From Chamaecyparis obtusa (Eukaryota; Streptophyta; Pinopsida; Cupressales; Cupressaceae): 64,000 bases of DNA. Below the pieces are notes generated by a model, which was given only the letters and a program-made list of their open reading frames with translations, was not told the DNA's origin and did not search any database. Below, piece after piece: positions 30,813 through 44,463 of the stretch (position 1 is its first letter; each line of letters starts with the position of its first letter). A program made the translations under genes and the position numbers. The stretch is from positions 1,473,501 to 1,537,500 of the forward strand of contig BSBK01002159.1 in NCBI GenBank assembly GCA_027943335.1, read 5' to 3'.

Positions 30813-33800
30813 GAACACTCTAGTAAGCACTATTGTTATTTCTTGAAAACCTTTTCGTAGATTTTATGTGAAGTTATTAAATATCTTGACTGTAGTTTGT
30901 CAACGTAATTAGAATAGATTTCATCTTCAAATGAATTCATGGAATATGTTAATTTAAGACATAGTTTTGAAGTAATATTACCTTTAGTTAACTATTGTGG
31001 TATTAGAACATGAAGGTGTAAACCTATGCTTCCATGATAGAATTAATATTACTCTAAGATGCTTGGAAATTCCATTTGAAACTATAATAAGGGTGCTTAC
31101 GTGGATTAGAATCTTTAAGTTATGTGGCAGCATTATATGTTATGATGTCTTAACTTAGGAATGGATGATGCACAAACATAGATGGTTTGTAATGATCTCT
31201 AGTAGTGTAAAATATATGTTAGAGTGATAGGTGCACACATCAAAATATAAATTTAGGAAGGCTTCAAATAAAAGTAAATTTTTGTAATAGAATTGAGCTA
31301 TACAATTTAATTGGCCCCTACCATTCTCCCTCTATGTGAGACACTTTTGTGGATAAGGTTGGGAGACTGTTAGTCTTTTAGCCTTGTTGAGCCCTACTAG
31401 AACATATTACCTTGATGAGAATCCTTGTAATGTGATTATGTAAACCACTTCATACAAAATAATGAATTGTACAACAATAGTGTTGATGATTTGATTTCAC
31501 TAACATAACCAAGACTAAGTTAAGCTTAAGGAAGTATAGAAACCTTATGAGTTGACATGTCCACACTATTAACCAGTCTGATTAGTGAAGTTGTAGATTA
31601 AAAGACCTTATAGGATCAACAATTAAATATGAGATGGATTAGAAATAACCTTGAGTTAACCATCTTCGTGAAACATACTAGAAAATTAATAAAGAAGGAA
31701 TCCATGGCAAAATTGTATTATGGGGCGATTGCATATTAGGTGTAGTGGTAAGTATGTTGTTAGAATCAATGTTTAACATGGTTTTAGGACCGTCTTGTTT
31801 TAAGATAGCATTGTGTAATCTAGGATCTAAACCTGTTGATTTTGTACCATGTGTTAAATTAGGATAATGTTATTACAATATGACACATTCTGACATGATT
31901 TGATGAAAGGCCCTAGTGCATTTGTATTGCATTTTACTTGGGTTATGTTTTGCTAGCTCATAGTTACGATCTAAATGAAATGATAAAGAACGAAGAGCTT
32001 GAATCATATATTGATATATGGGACTTGTTCCAGATTAATTGAGGTAATTTAAATAAATGGAATTGTGATATGCTTTAGAAATAGAGAATATAAATGAATA
32101 TGGTCTATTAGGAATTGAGTTATGAAACCTAGTTAGGAGATATTTTCAATTTACTATATATATATTGATCAATTTTGGATTTGGAGAAATGTGGATTTAA
32201 ATATGTGAATGAGGTGATGTGGTATGTAGACGTAATTGATGTATATGTACAAATGGGTTTATATGGTGCTTTACTTGGATTCTATACATAACACATTCTT
32301 GGAATTACTGATATTATCTTGAGTGTGTGTGTGTGCAGGGATAAAACCGTGGAATTTAAGGGGAGTCAAGCCAACATGTGTATATTATCTCTGTGACACC
32401 AAGGTCATGTCCCCAAAGAGATACAAGGCCTCCCTATGACATAATTTATTTTGTAAAGTATGTGGATGTGAATGTATTTAAGTTGGTTTATTTTATTAAG
32501 TTGTTTAGTGGAAGTGCCAAGTGTAATTGTGAATGTGTTGTGGTGTCAATTGACACGTGTTTGTATTTTGAGTTGGCAATGGACCTCATGGAGTGAATGC
32601 ATGTCACCATCTAACCCTAGTACAATTTGTCTTCCCCACACCTTTGCCTTGGTTAGGGCACACATGAGTAGTCACATCCTCTCTAATTTCGAATTTTGCC
32701 TTGGGATGGGTTTTGAAGGGTCAAATTGACCCCTAGGGAGTTGTTTTACACAAAAATAGAAGGCCCATGGGTTATACCTATGGGTAAGGGTCCTTTTTAA
32801 CCATAGGACACCCTAGAGCCACCTTGGGAAGCCCTCCAAAAGTGGGCTTTTGTCAAATGTCGAAAATCAAACTCACATGGGAAACTTCATGAGTCAAAAA
32901 GCTTCCAACTCTCTTCCCCATTCACCTTTTTGCAGTTCCACTTTAGGAAAGTTGTAATGTTTTGGGTAGGTCACCCAATGGGAAGCTCACAACTCTCCCA
33001 AGGGCATGGGAGAGTGTGAGAGGCCTATTTTAGTGGCAAACTTGGATTGTGTTGCCTAATCATCCACTCTCCAACTTTGGAGACAATCTAGGAGCTTGGA
33101 GAAAGTTAGAGAAGAAAAAGGGAAGAAAAGGGAAGACTCACTTCATCTATTTACCATAACTTCAGGTGAAGGTATATGCACCTCAACCTCCATTAATGGA
33201 GTGTATGCATTTTATGAGTTCATATGAGTAGGAAGGTATTACAATTTGTATATGTGTGTTGTGAGTTGTTGTTATGCTTGTGTAAGCCCTTGAGTTCATT
33301 TATGAGAGTATTGTGTGGGCAAGTGTTTGAATCTCTTATGTTGTAGAGATAAATGTATATGTTATGTGAGCAAGTGATGAAACATGGTTGTTTTTGCTTA
33401 AAGTTCTTATTTCCTTCTTGTTGAGTGAGTCTTAGTAGATCCTTGTTTGTGAAAGGCCATGTAAGAAAAGTTTTTGTTGCAAATCCTTGTGTGAAAGCTA
33501 GAATGACATATATGTTGTTGTCTCATGAAGTAATGTCATTTGTGTAATATTTGAGGGTTGTATGGGTGTTCTTTGTTGGCTTGTTTTCCCCTTGCTCGGG
33601 GGTTGGCTAGGACCTATGAGGTCTCATGATGCCATATGGTAGGGAGGAGAGTATTCCATGGAAGAGTTGTTTTGTTTATTTGCAGGTTTATCAAGATATC
33701 TTGGTTGGACAAAGCCAGGGCTATGAAAGAATGTAGTGTTTGAGAATCCCCTCAATGTGGTATTGGGTGGTGTACCTTGTAAAATGTAATATAAGTCTTG

Positions 33801-34106
33801 TTTCATCTTTTTCTTCATATAAAATCTTGTAAGATAGAGTCTTCTTGTAAAGTTTTGCAGTGTGTGTAAGAAGTGATATGCTTCCAAGTTGTAATAAAAA
33901 AAAGAAATGCTTATTGATGCATCTCTTTGATTGTAGTTGTAACTTGTAGGAAGATTAATGTACTTTATTTATTTATGTTTCTTGTAATAATCTATCCATA
34001 CTAGTGTTTGTACTGCTGTTGTAAAATGTGTTTAGAAGAATTCATAGTAAGCTATGCACTTTTAATACACAAATATATATATTAATATTTTTTTAAAAAA
34101 AATTAG
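30813..34106. other. Long stretch without a recognised gene
   Basis: About 3.3 kb separating two LINE-like pieces, probably an inserted unknown repeat. TGTGACACCAAGGTCATG at about 32391 looks like an LTR start and (GT)n ending in GCAG lies at 32323-32338. Neither boundary could be confirmed by a second copy. Confidence 0.35.
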
Positions 34107-34571
34107 TTGTGTTTTTGCCTAAGGAGATCTGGGCATGACAAATGGCTCCAGAAGATTGTGGTAGACAACAAAGGAGACAAATGCTTTATGAGCAAGGGAT
34201 ATATTGCACGTTGCTTGGAAGGAGTGGGTAAGGTAGTGTATATTTCCTTTGCAGCTTCAAGTGGCCCTAATCCAAGCCGAATCAAGGTTGGAAATTTAAC
34301 ATCTAAAGGTATTCAACAAGAGGAGATCCAAAAAGAAGAAACTTCCAAAAACCATGGGTCAATTAGGGAGGCCTCAAGCAACAATGCTAATCAGGGAATG
34401 AATATGAAACATCAGATGGTTAGAGCATGCTAGGAGGGTTTTAATAACTTATTGAAGGATGTTGATGCCCTAAGAAAGAAGGTTGGGGAGGAAACATTAT
34501 TCTCATTTGTGCAAAATCCATCTTTCCAAGAAATTCCTATGGGTTACACCATAGGTCCTAAGAGTTTAGAT
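34107..34571 (+). pseudogene. Probable LINE ORF1 C-part, interrupted by LTR element
   Basis: Open in one frame to 34433 (DKWLQKIVVDNKGDK, RIKVGNLTSKGIQQEEIQ), then on past a stop to the LTR at 34572. The frame-like text resumes after the element at 38091 and leads into a LINE endonuclease, so I assign it to the same LINE. No diagnostic zinc knuckle was seen. Confidence 0.45.
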
Positions 34572-35346
34572 TGATGCGGGAGCATCATTGGGTTGTTGGC
34601 AATCTTGCATCACCCAAAAAGATATTTTCTTTGATTACTATTTTTGTCAAGTTATCTATCACGTAGTTTGAATTGGCGATCACTTGATTTCCCTTTCCAG
34701 ATTCCACGAGCTTGAATTATTAATGTGGACCTATCATGGATCATCCTCCCATGATCACATAACTAAATGTTACAATTGGTTGGAGTTATACTTCATCTTC
34801 TTGGGTGTTGATTTCCTATGGTATTCTTCATGTGATGTCTGGTATTTGTTTCGGTGAGGTTCTATATTTGGGAGTTAGCTTATGCACTCTTAGATCTAGA
34901 TAGTTTGATGACATTTCAACCTATATCTAAGGTCGTCATTGATATTATAATATATTATGCATTTTGTCATTAATTCATTGAGGGGTAGTCCTATATTGTA
35001 TAAGCATGTTTCCTATTATTCGAGATTGTGAACTTTAAGACGACATGTGTGTCCTGGTGGCTATATATGTAATGTTCTTGAGTCTTGTAGAGGAGGGGGT
35101 GAGCGTAGTCAATAGAGCAAGGCATAGCTCAAGAATTAAGAGCTTGGTTTGTAATCTAGAATGTATTGGCCAAAACTGGGAAGGCCTTACAGCCTGACAT
35201 GTTTGGTGTTCATTTGATGTAATTTGAGATATGCTGTTAATAAAAGAGTTTGTTTTCAATTATATCTTGTTGTATTTTCATTGTGTTGTTATTCATTGGG
35301 GGCTTGGTCATCTCCTTTGGAGGTACATCGACCTTGTATTACATCA
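34572..35346 (+). repeat. 5' LTR of gag-protease element
   Basis: Starts TGATGCGGGAGCATC (a small palindrome) and ends GTATTACATCA. Aligns end to end with 37315-38087. Includes a GTTAATAAAAGAG polyadenylation-type word near 35235. Confidence 0.9.
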
Positions 35347-35348
35347 AA

Positions 35349-35360
35349 TGATATTAGAAC
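35349..35360 (+). promoter_or_regulatory. Degenerate primer-binding site
   Basis: TGATATTAGAAC, 9 of 12 positions as in TGGTATCAGAGC, two bases after the LTR end. Confidence 0.55.
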
Positions 35361-35548
35361 GAAGTTAATCTTGTTAGTGACTTGTCAAGCCCTAGACTTA
35401 TTGGTTGTGAGGTGGTATATTGTGATTCTAGCTCGCAATTGCAGAGGACTTGTGCAAGTTGTGTTGGTGACCTTATTACAAACTTGTTGGATCCTTGTTG
35501 GGGACAGGTCGCCGAAGTTGAGGTAGTTTCACCTTGTTTTGATTCAAC

Positions 35549-36526
35549 ATGTCGCCTAGAAGGATGAACCCTAGGAGGTTGGAGCATATGTTTAAAAATT
35601 TTAAGGTAGAGATGAGGAATAGAATCCATACTATCTTGAATGGCTTCAGAAGAAATCCTAAAATTGAAGATGAATATGAAGAAGTTGTTGAAGATCTTGA
35701 AGTACTTGAAGTAGAGATCTCCACAGAAGAAGAAAGATTGTTGAGAGCTATGGCACAAATGGCTAAGAGTCATAGAATGGAGTTATCAACTTATTCTAGT
35801 TCTTTAGATCCTGAGGATTTGATAGATTGGATTAATGAACTTGAGGATTATTTTGAGCTTGAAAATATTATGGATCCACAGAGACTTAGGTTAGCAAAAA
35901 CTAAGTTAAAAGGTCATGCTTCCTTGTGGTGGAAATAATTATAGAAAGACAGAGAATATAATGGTGAACCTAAGATTAGTAGATGGAAACCTATGGTTTC
36001 TAGATTGAAGACTAAATTTATTCCCGATGATTATGAGCTTGAATTGTTTAAGAAGTTGCAGAACTTGAACAAGAAGGATATGTATGTGAAGGAATATACT
36101 AAAGAATTTTATAAGAAACCGATCAGATCTAGACATTATGAATCTTCTAAAGAAAAGGTTGCAAGGTATGTTAATGGTTTGAAATTTAATGTTCAGGATG
36201 AATTGAGTATGTTGAAACTTAGTTCACTTGAAGATGCTTATCAATATGCATTGAAGATAGAAGATAAGTTAGGAAGAAAGCAAGGTAAACAATTGACAAA
36301 AGTGGACAAGGGTAAACAAGTAGCTTCTGATAGGAAATTTGTATTCAAAGGTACTTGTTTCAAATGTGGTAAAGATGGACACCGAGCTTTTGAATGTCCT
36401 GGTATGAAGATTGACAAACAAAACTTGGTCGTACAAGAATATCAGAAGGTGGAAACCCTTGAGGTTGATTTAGCTTCACCTGAAGTTGGAGAATCTCTTT
36501 TAATCAAGAAGAATCTTATTGGCTAA
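35549..36526 (+). pseudogene. Gypsy gag with zinc knuckle (two stops)
   Basis: A basic, Arg-rich start (MSPRRMNPRRLEHM), an acidic helical stretch, then capsid-type text DPEDLIDWINELEDYFEL and AKTKLKGHASLWW, stops at 35936 and 35942, then DMYVKEYTKEFYK, YVNGLKFNVQDEL and a CCHC knuckle CFKCGKDGHRAFEC at about 36356-36397. Gag forms the particle and binds RNA. Apart from the two adjacent stops the frame is intact. Confidence 0.88.
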
Positions 36527-37094
36527 GCATGATGAGGAACCAATGCAAAGAAGGAACTTATTCAGAACTATTTGTAAGTCTAGAGGTAAATGTTGCAAGG
36601 TTATTATGGATGGAGGTAGTACCACTAATCTTGTTTATGAAGAAATGGTTAGGAAACTTGGATTGAAAATATTGAAACATCATACACCTTATGGTATCAG
36701 TTGGTTTCAAGATGATCATTGGGTACAGGTTAGAGAACAATGTTTGGTTAATCTCAGTATTGGACCTTATAAGGATGAAATTCTATGTGATGTGGTTAAC
36801 ATGACTGCTTGTCATGTTTTACTTGCAAGACCTTGGCAATTTGACAAAGGAGCTATACATGATAGCAGAAAGAATATTGTTACAGTTGAGAAGGATGACA
36901 GAAAGATTGTTTTGATTCCTTTGAAGGTTGAGGAAGGAGGAAAAGTAAAGAACCTGAGTGTCTTCAAGACTTTCAATTTGAGGATAGCAGAACCTGTGGT
37001 TAAGGTTAGTACTAATGAAAGACAGTCTGACTTGAAGAAGCTATATGATCTTGTCATTAAGAACAAAGGGAAAGGGAAAAATGATTCTAATTAG
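36519..37094 (+). pseudogene. Gypsy aspartic protease domain
   Basis: Overlaps the end of gag by eight bases in another frame. KVIMDGGSTTNLVYEEMV is the active-site region (D-G-G form, common in plant gypsy), followed by MVRKLGLK, HTPYGISWFQD, VNLSIGPYKDEILCDVV and ACHVLLARPWQFD. It then ends in a charged tail. The frame change from gag is either a decay mutation or a frameshift site; sequence cannot decide. No RT follows; the 3' LTR begins 220 bases later. Confidence 0.85.
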
Positions 37095-37314
37095 ATGAAG
37101 GTATGTAGAAAGTATGATTCATTTGATCTTGGAAGTAGCGGCAGTAGATTTGAGTTATCAGATGGATCAATTAATTGCAGTTGTAAGTTTGGGCAGATTT
37201 CTGTGTTGATTAATGATGAGGATTTATGGGTTAAGAATGAGCATGGGATTTTTGTACTAAATTCTTTCAGATGTTGATAAGTCCTTATGGAACATATTTT
37301 TCACCTTGGGTGTC

Positions 37315-38087
37315 TAATGCAGGAGCATCCTTGGGATATTGGCAATTTTGCATCACCCAAAAAGATATTTGCTTTGAACACTATTTCTTTCCAGTTATTT
37401 GTCAGGCAGTTTGAATTTGGTGATCACTTGATTTCCCTTTCCAAATTCTGTGAGCTTGGATTATTAATTTGGACCTATCATGGATCATCCTCCCATGATT
37501 GCATAGCTTGATGTTACAAATGGTTGGAGTTATACTTCATATTTTCGAGTGTTGATTTCCTATGTTATTCTTCATGCGATGCCTGGTATTAGTTTTGATG
37601 TTCTATATTTGGGAGTTAGCTTATGCACTCTTAGATATAGATAATTTGATGATGTGTGGACCTATATCTAAGGCCTCCATTGATATTATAATGTATTATG
37701 TATTCTATCATTAATTCATTTAGGGTTAGTCCTATATTGTATAAGCATGTTTCCTATTATTGGAGATTGTGAACTCTAAGTCAACTTGTGTGTCCTGGTG
37801 GCTATATATGTAATGTTCTTGAGTCTTGTAGAGGAGGGGATGAGCGTATTCAGTAGAACATGACATAGATAGAGAATTAATATCTTGCTCTATAATTTGG
37901 AATGTATTGGCCAAAATTGGGAAGGCCTTATAGTCTGACATGTATGGTGTTCATTTGATGTAATTCGAGATGTGTTGTTAATAAAAGAGTTTGTTTTCAA
38001 TTGTATCTTATTGTATTTCTGTTGTATTATTATTCATTGGGGGCTTGGTCATATCCTTTGGAGGTACATCGGCCTTGTACTACATCA
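37315..38087 (+). repeat. 3' LTR of gag-protease element
   Basis: Starts TAATGCAGGAGCATC (TG decayed to TA) and ends GTACTACATCA; matches 34572-35346 along its whole length. Confidence 0.9.
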
Positions 38088-41000
38088 TGGATGTACCTAA
38101 TACAATATATGTCAAAATTCATCCTTTTTATAGGGCGCAAGGTGGACAGATAAGTAGAGAAAATAAGGAGATTTTAACAATGAATAAGTGCATGGGGGTT
38201 TCGCTTCCTGGGAAATATTTCAAAGATGAGAATAGTGAAGAAAAATAAAGGCTTATTCAAAAGATCTTGGAATTGGAAGATCAAGATGTATAGGATGGGG
38301 ATGATGACATCTCAAATGCAAATCAAGATGAAAAGGGATCAAGAGCACTGGAAGTAGAATTTGACTTATTGTAGAATGCAAAAAGCCTCAAATATTCAGA
38401 TTGAGGAAAGAAATCCGGGAATATAAGGGGAAGGAAATCTTTATAGGAATTAAGATTGAAATATGGAGAGTCAAAAGAACAAACTAGAATCACATCACTT
38501 TTAGCTTCAAGGAAGGGAAAGCCCCTTCCCCAAGGGCCATAAAAATCTTAACATGGAAGGTTAGGATCCTAAGTGCCCCTAAGCAATAGTGCTTAGTCAA
38601 GCGTCAACATTTTGTGATTAATATTGACTTGGTATTAATCTAGGAGATTAAAATGGCCAAAGAAGAACTACAAGCATATGCAAAAAAGATAGGTAGTTGG
38701 AAAGGTGAAGCTGTTGAAGAAGGAGCCTTGGGAGGTTTGGAAGTGTAGTGCATTAGTCTTTGGACTAAAGGAGGCAAGGATATTTTGGATGGCTAGTAGA
38801 ATCCAAAGTGTACAAATTCTAATTTGAAGTGCATCATATTCAATATTTATGGACTAGTCTTGACAATGCAAAAGAGAGAAGTGTGGGAAGAGCTAGACAA
38901 TTTCATCTTAGATAATGCAATGGTACATATAATTAGTGAAGGTTATCTCAATGTGGTCCTTTATCCATCATAAAATTTTTGGGGGTATAATTCAACTAGG
39001 CCAATCTCATCTGGATTTTAAGGAGTGGATGAGAAGAAACAATCAAATGGAGATATCAATAGAACAAGGGAAGTTTATGTAGAATAATAGAAGATTGGGA
39101 TATAGTTATATTTATAAAAAACTAGATAGGTTTATTTTTTTACAGGGACTTGGCATTACTAAATCAAGATTTGAGAGCTTCTATCAGACCATGTTCAAGT
39201 TCATATCACTACCAAGTGGTCCTAGATATTATAGGGGAAGCTAAACCATTGAGATTTCCTTTCAGATTTGAGAAAATGTGGATGAGGGATAAAGATTTTT
39301 TTTCTCTCATCAACCAATGGTGTTCAAAGGGTCAATTTTTAGGCTCTAAGTTATTTTTTGCAATATCAAAGCTGAAATTTGTTAAGCAAAATCTTATAGA
39401 ATGGAATAGGGAACATTTCAAAGACATCTTCACTATGAGACTCAAGATTAAGGAGGAGTTGGGACAACTTATTGAATAGGTTATTGCATATGGAATGAAT
39501 CAGTTCAGATACCAGGAAGAAAAAAGATTCCTCATGGAATATGAGGACATACTGGAAAAAGAATAAATTCATTGGAGGCCAAAATCCCAAGAAGACTAGT
39601 TGGGTGAAGGTGACAACAATACCATTTTTTTCATAATACCACAAAGAAAGCGCGTTCATATGATAGAATTATCAAAATATCACAAAGGGAGGGCATCTAT
39701 ATTGCAGATCAAAAGGAAATTGTTGGAAGTATGGTCAAATACTTGAAGGACGTTATTAATAACTATAAAGGGTTATATCTAAGTAATCAAAAAGAAATGT
39801 TGATGAATTTATTCTTGCATTGGTAAAGGATGATCAAAACCAGATGCTTAATGATAAATTCACTAAGCAAGAAGTGGAGCTTGCACTCTCTCAAATGCAC
39901 CCAAATAATGATATTGGACCTTATGGATTCCCAACAAGTTTTTTTCAAAAGTGTTGGGAAATATTTAGAGAGGAGGTGATAAAAGCACTTGAAGTTGCAA
40001 GACACTCAAGAAAACTCCTAAGAGAGGTGAATAATATATTCATAACCTTGACTCCAAAGAAGGACAATCCTAACATCTAGGATGATTTTAGATCAGTTTC
40101 TTTATGTAATAATTTATATAAACTAGTAGTCAAAATAATGGCCAACAGGCTTTAAAAAGTTATTCCAACAATAATCTTAGAAGAGAAAACTAGCGTTTTT
40201 GAGCCAACAAATCCATCTTAGATGGTATCATCATAGCCCAGGAAGTAATTTACTCAATTTAGAATAATTAGCTATTGAGTATGATCATAAAGTTAGATAT
40301 TAAAAAATCTTATGATAAAGTAGATTAGAGATTCCTTTGCAAATGTCTCGAGGCTTTTGGATTCAACAAACAATGGACTAATTAGATATATAGTTGTATT
40401 TCATTCTCTAAATTTTAAATCCTTGTAAATGGGTAGATCTTGAGGGTTTCTTTGAGGCTTCCAAAGGCTTGAGGTAGGGGGGGCATTATCTCCATTCCTA
40501 TTTATAATAATCGTAGAGGTCTTGGGAAAAGAAATCACACAAGCTAGGATAAATAGACAGTTGGAAGGTATTTTAAGATAACCAATTATCTAGATCCTTT
40601 AATTCACCAACAGTTTGTACATGATAATCTACTTTTATGGATAGGAAAAAAAAAGGAGGCCAAACATATCAAGGCTTTGCTAGACAAGTATGAAAAAGTT
40701 TCAGGACAAAAAGTAAGCAAGGAAAATTTTAGCCATCTATTTCTTCAATATGGACAAGAGGACAAAACTAGTTATTGCTTGTATTAAGTGATATAGCATA
40801 GGCAATATTACATGCCCTTACCTTGGAATCCCATTAGATAAAGGACTTATGAGCATAAAGCTACAAGGTCCCTAAAGGAAAAGATGGAAAAAAGATTGTC
40901 TTCATGGAGGGGCAAATGGTTGTCATGGGTTGGTCAGTTTGTGCTTTTGAAATATGTTCTCTTGAGAAACATTACCCATATGTCTGCTATCATGTATGGC

Positions 41001-43020
41001 CCTCACCTGTTGGGTAAGTTAGAGTTTGGTTCAGTGTATGAAGAAGTTACTTTGGCAAGGTTTTGATGAAAAGAAGAAGTTTTCTATGATCTCATGAAAA
41101 AAGATGTATAGAGAAAAGGAAGATGGAGTGACGAGACTTCAAAATCAGGTATGGCTGAACAAAGCATTGGGTGCCAAGCTTGCATGAAAAAAATGTACAC
41201 CCATTCTCAACTTAAATTGGCAAAGATATTGTGAATTTTGAGTATTTAAATAAAAAAGAACATAGTGATATCATCAGATCTACCTCACTACCTAGGGGCT
41301 CAACAATATGGAATTTTATACTAGATTGCAAACTAATCATTCAGGAACATCTTTCTTGGGATATTGTTGATGGTCATCATACCCTATTTTGGGAATACTA
41401 TTGGGGGGGATACCCTACCATAGATAAGATTATAAATATAGAGACACTAACACCCTTTTTTGAACAACATTGGGGAGTCTATGTCAAAGACTATATAGTA
41501 GTTAAGGAGGAATCCATTTATGATGGTTGGAAATGGAATGAGATGAGTTAATTACAACTAAATGAAAATAATTTAGAAGACCTAAGACAACTAATGAAAT
41601 ATAGAGTAATTAACTTCAAGATGATATTAAATCAATTGGTCTAGATAAAATTTAAAACATACCAATATGATGCCAAAGATGGGTACAGGGTTATAAGTCA
41701 AAATAATTAGATGGAGGCACTTAGTCTCCTAATGAAATTATGTTGGAATAAATAATGTTTACCAAAGGTATGGATATTTTCTTGGGCGGCGACCACTCAA
41801 GGAAGATATTGATAACAAAAAATTTCACTTAGCATCTTGATGAAATTATGTTGGAATAAACAATGTTTACCAAATATAGGGGTATTCACTTGGGAAACCA
41901 CTTAAGAAAAGATATAGACATCATAATTTTTCAAAAATATGGGGTATGAGGCCCCCTCAAGATGCATCTTATGTATTAAGGTAGAAGAATTAGTCAATCA
42001 TATTCTTTTGAGATGTTCTTATGCACAATAATGTTGCTAATGATTATGTGCAAAGCTTAATTGGATATTAGCACTCCTCGATGATATGCTATCCTTATCC
42101 ACAAGTTGGTCAAATCTTTACAAGAATAGTCTCTTTCATAAGATATGGATATGCACTCCTTCAATTCTAATATGGGAACTTTATAAAAAATAGAAATAGA
42201 TGAATCTTCAAGGAATCATAGATGGAGAATAAACAACAATGGGAAAACATGGAAGCTTTAATCATTGAAGTGGTGAATAGTAGAAATAACAACCATGTTA
42301 ATGAAAATTGCATCTTCTCATAATGGGACAATCAAGTCATAGAAAATTGGTTCAGTCTATAAATTTCTACTTTTTTGGACTTGGAGGCACAAAAAGAAAA
42401 TTGGCAAGAGCATAGGCTATATGGGTCCCCCCAAAACACAAATGGTTCAAGCTAAAATTTGATAGAGCTTTCCACAAAAAAATGGGGAAAGAAGGTGTAG
42501 GTTGCATCATACATGATTGGAATGACAAGGTAGTTACAAAATTGGATTCATCTTTGGGTGTCTCAACTAATAATGAAGTATAATTCTAGACCCTTATCAA
42601 TAGACTAATTTTATGTCACTAGATAAGTATTAATAAAATAGAGATAAAGGGTGATTCAATATTAGTGGTAAATGTTATTAGTACTAAAAGAACTCCCAAT
42701 TAGAACAGGTGAAAGGATTTCTTGATTGGGCAATAAAATTAGCAAACACTTTTGAAGACTTCACCATCAATCATATCTACAAGGAAATCAATCAAGAGGT
42801 AGATCAAATAGTAAATATGAGAGAAAATGGATTGGATCTTAAGAATGTTTTCTAACTGGGCCAAGCCATGTAGACTAGGTCATGTAAGACACTTCGAAAG
42901 TAAAAAGGTGACTAGGCTAGTGATTGGAAGGGGTGGTAATGTCACTTCAATAAGGCTACAACTTTTATACCTTGTAGCACAACATGATTGCAATACAATA
43001 AATATATAAAATTATTGTTA
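38088..43020 (+). pseudogene. L1-type LINE: endonuclease, RT, RNase H (decayed)
   Basis: Pieces in the order of plant L1 ORF2. At about 38545-38700: endonuclease start (KILTWKVR, INIDLVLI, KMAKEELQ). At 39150-39480: FPFRFEKMWMRD and WNREHFKDIF, the segment between endonuclease and RT. At 39820-40160: FTKQEVELALSQMHPNND, YGFPTSFFQKCWE, NNIFITLTPKKDNP, SLCNNLYKLVVKIMANRL. At about 40440-40520: GGALSPFLFI. At 40830: CPYLGIPL. At 40884: LSSWRGKWLSWVGQ. At 42430-42860: RNase H-like WFKLKFDRAFHKK, GVGCIIHDWN, IEIKGDSILV. Many stops and frameshifts. L1 elements copy themselves by target-primed reverse transcription; this copy cannot. Confidence 0.85.
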
Positions 43021-43039
43021 AGGTAATTTCAAGTATTGT

Positions 43040-43634
43040 GCTCATGATCTTACAATCATGGAAACTATCACATATGGGAAGGTGGAAACAAATTTGAGAT
43101 AGGAAAAAATTTTAGTTTATTGAAATGACACCTAGACTCGTGGGAGGAAGTAAAAAACCATAAAAGAGGAAGGATTTTGTATAATAGTTACATGATCATG
43201 GTAGGAAGTTTGATGATTACATCTCATGTGAAATGAAAACATTAAAGGACATAAGAAAATATAAGGGTACAATATTAGTTATCGGAATGTACTATATTGA
43301 GCAAAATTTGAGGCTATCAACTAGGGTTTTCAAAGAAATGGAGTATGCTCTGCATCTTAAACTAGAAAAGGAAATACGACAAATGACATTCTTAGGAGAA
43401 ATTACATAAGAATGCCAGTGAAGAATTCCCAATGATCTAGATGATTTTGCAATTAGAGTGGTAAAACAAAAACTTGGAGAAGAACGTATCTACATGGATC
43501 ATCAATTCAAGGTTAAAAATGATATCCCTACAGTCATTGTGTCTATCTTGCTGGTAATGGGTGAGCCTAAGTTTGAAGCTTTGCAACTGTGTCGACGTGT
43601 GTTTAAAAAATAAATCCTTGGTGACCTGAATGTA
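43040..43634 (+). pseudogene. Unidentified coding remnant, left of solo LTR
   Basis: Stretches read as protein across two frames (FDDYISCEMKTLKDIRKYKG, VFKEMEYALHLKLEKEI, DDFAIRVVKQKLGEERI, KVKNDIPTVIVSILLVMGEP). Charged and periodic, but the family is not recognised. The reading is cut by the LTR at 43635 and a possible continuation lies at 44464. Confidence 0.4.
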
Positions 43635-44458
43635 TGATGTAGGAGCATCCTGGGTGTAAGAGCAATCTTGCATCACCCAAAAATATTTTTGTTTGCTTTT
43701 CAATAAGGGCTATCTTGTGTAGAGCTGCTATTTATGGAAACTTACTATTTTTAGTAAGTTGGTCATATGATCTCAGAATGTTTTGATTTCACAGTTGGAG
43801 GTTCATCCTAGTCATTTCAGCCTACCAGTTGAGTTTCATTGCCACATCATCAGTATTGGTGAAGTTATTGAGGTTTTTGGGTACAAAATCTTTCAGGTTA
43901 ATTTTGAAGGCCTTAGAGGCTCCGGATCGCGATCGACCCCTGGTTGACTAGCACTAGCGCATGTTAAATACTGTAGATCTTGTCATGGCGTTTCCGAAAA
44001 GTGGTTACAGTAGAAAAATAGAGCTGCGGTTAAAAAGTTATGGCCTCCGGAAGTTGGGCTACCTAAAAGCATATTTTGTATTTCTTTTGAGCCAACCCTA
44101 TTGTAAAAATTGTGAAAATAAAAATAATTCTATGTATAGTTGGCCTTAATGGCTAAATTTCTGGAACCTCTCGGGCAGTGGAAATTGCCTATATAAGGAA
44201 GGTCTGTAGTGTTGTCTTAGGCAGTTCGAGACAGTTCGGGACAATTCTGGGTAGTAGATCTAGGTATTGATTCGAGGCTTTGTCCTATAGAATATTGTAA
44301 AGGGAATGCCCATTTGGCTTTGCATATTGTAATTCTGAAAGTTTGTAATTCCACATTTGTGAAGATAATAAGAAGCCCATTTTCTGTTCTTGCATATTGT
44401 TGTTGTTTCTCTGTTTTTGTTATGTGTTTGTGGTATTAAGGGGAGCACCCTTCATCAA
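43635..44458 (+). mobile_element. Solo LTR with ATGTA target duplication
   Basis: 824 bp; starts TGATGTAGGAGCATCC and ends CACCCTTCATCA. Its first 57 bases resemble the LTRs at 34572 and 37315 (GGAGCATC, TTGCATCACCCAAAAA). Perfect ATGTA at 43630-43634 and 44459-44463. No interior remains. Confidence 0.9.
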
Positions 44459-44463
44459 TGTAG

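Larger units (their letters stand above)
34572..38087 (+). mobile_element. Non-autonomous gypsy-type element (gag-protease only)
   Basis: Two LTRs of 775 and 773 bp flank an interior of about 1.97 kb that carries gag and protease and nothing else. Flanking 5-mers are TAGAT (34567-34571) and TGGAT (38088-38092), a target duplication with one change. It needs RT and integrase from another element. The layout corresponds to the known class of terminal-repeat retrotransposons with a gag domain. Confidence 0.88.

Noticed and set aside
30800..34110. Intron between LINE-like pieces because of GGTAAGAA at 30809
   Set aside because: L1 elements are intronless and the right side lacks a good acceptor; an inserted repeat is the simpler reading.
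36519..36526. Programmed frameshift between gag and protease
   Set aside because: Only an eight-base overlap in an already broken element; no slippery sequence was evident, so decay is as likely.
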